Shown here piece by piece: positions 64,000 to 64,000 of a DNA stretch of 64,000 nt (the first letter of the stretch is position 1; every line of letters begins with the position of its first letter). The notes beneath the pieces are model-generated. The model saw nothing but the letters and a program-made list of their open reading frames with translations. It did no database searches and was not told where the DNA came from. The DNA lies in contig NZ_JAAOZC010000005.1 in the NCBI RefSeq assembly GCF_011761305.1, positions 1 to 64,000 of the forward strand, read 5' to 3'. Both the position numbers and the translations under genes were made by a program. This DNA comes from Sphingomonas vulcanisoli (GTDB taxonomy: Bacteria; Pseudomonadota; Alphaproteobacteria; Sphingomonadales; Sphingomonadaceae).

Positions 64000-64000
64000 C

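Overview
This 64 kb window is GC-rich, densely packed chromosomal DNA. It most likely comes from a sphingomonad or a close alphaproteobacterial relative. The evidence is a TonB-dependent receptor with a DEIVVTARKR-type TonB box, a TorF-type porin, tannase-family esterases, DUF1838-type proteins, a complete kdp operon with its own sensor and regulator, and very frequent ATGA stop/start overlaps. No rRNA, tRNA, CRISPR array, prophage or intact transposon was seen. The only mobile DNA is the last 28 codons of an IS5-type transposase at the left edge.

Layout. 0-3.4 kb: gentisate degradation (ring-cleaving dioxygenase, divergent IclR regulator, fumarylpyruvate hydrolase, maleylpyruvate isomerase). 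3.4-4.5 kb: four tiny overlapping genes of unknown function, mostly membrane proteins. 4.6-13.4 kb: K+ uptake system kdpFABC-kdpDE, with a 27-codon membrane micropeptide ahead of kdpF and a TorF-type porin upstream. 13.6-16.1 kb: amidase and GPH-type transporter. 16.4-22.2 kb: two tannase-family esterases that converge on a palindromic repeat; the second closes an operon of methyltransferase, small partner protein, DUF1838-like protein and esterase. 22.3-31.3 kb: CoA-dependent catabolism (SDR, glutaryl-CoA-dehydrogenase-like flavoprotein, amidohydrolase, acyl-CoA ligase, MFS importer, alpha/beta hydrolase, enoyl-CoA hydratase) and a second methyltransferase plus small-partner pair. 31.4-34.7 kb: a tandem-repeat secreted protein and a TonB receptor with a strong terminator. 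34.7-46.5 kb: thiolase and acyl-CoA ligase; DUF1838, double hydrolase, DUF1838; then an operon of aldehyde dehydrogenase, VAO-type FAD oxidase, tandem VOC protein and succinate-semialdehyde-dehydrogenase-like enzyme. 46.7-61.2 kb: hydantoinase A/B, HMG-CoA-lyase-like protein, CoA-transferase, isocitrate-lyase-family lyase and alcohol dehydrogenase, an IclR regulator, and a convergent operon of two flavin monooxygenases, Asp/Glu-racemase-family protein, PuuE-like deacetylase and aldehyde dehydrogenase. 61.6-64 kb: a PPP-type phosphatase and an LTA-synthase-like sulfatase-fold membrane enzyme.

Overall, most of the window looks like a catabolic region. A TonB receptor and transporters would bring in an aromatic, ester or cyclic-amide compound. 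Esterases and amidases would open it, flavin enzymes and aldehyde dehydrogenases would oxidise it, and acyl-CoA ligases, dehydrogenase, hydratase, thiolase and lyase would feed it to central metabolism. The true substrates cannot be read from sequence. The most interesting unexplained items are the duplicated methyltransferase plus small-partner module, the DUF1838/double-hydrolase/DUF1838 sandwich, and the hydantoinase-PuuE-racemase-monooxygenase region, which may encode an undescribed ring-degradation route.
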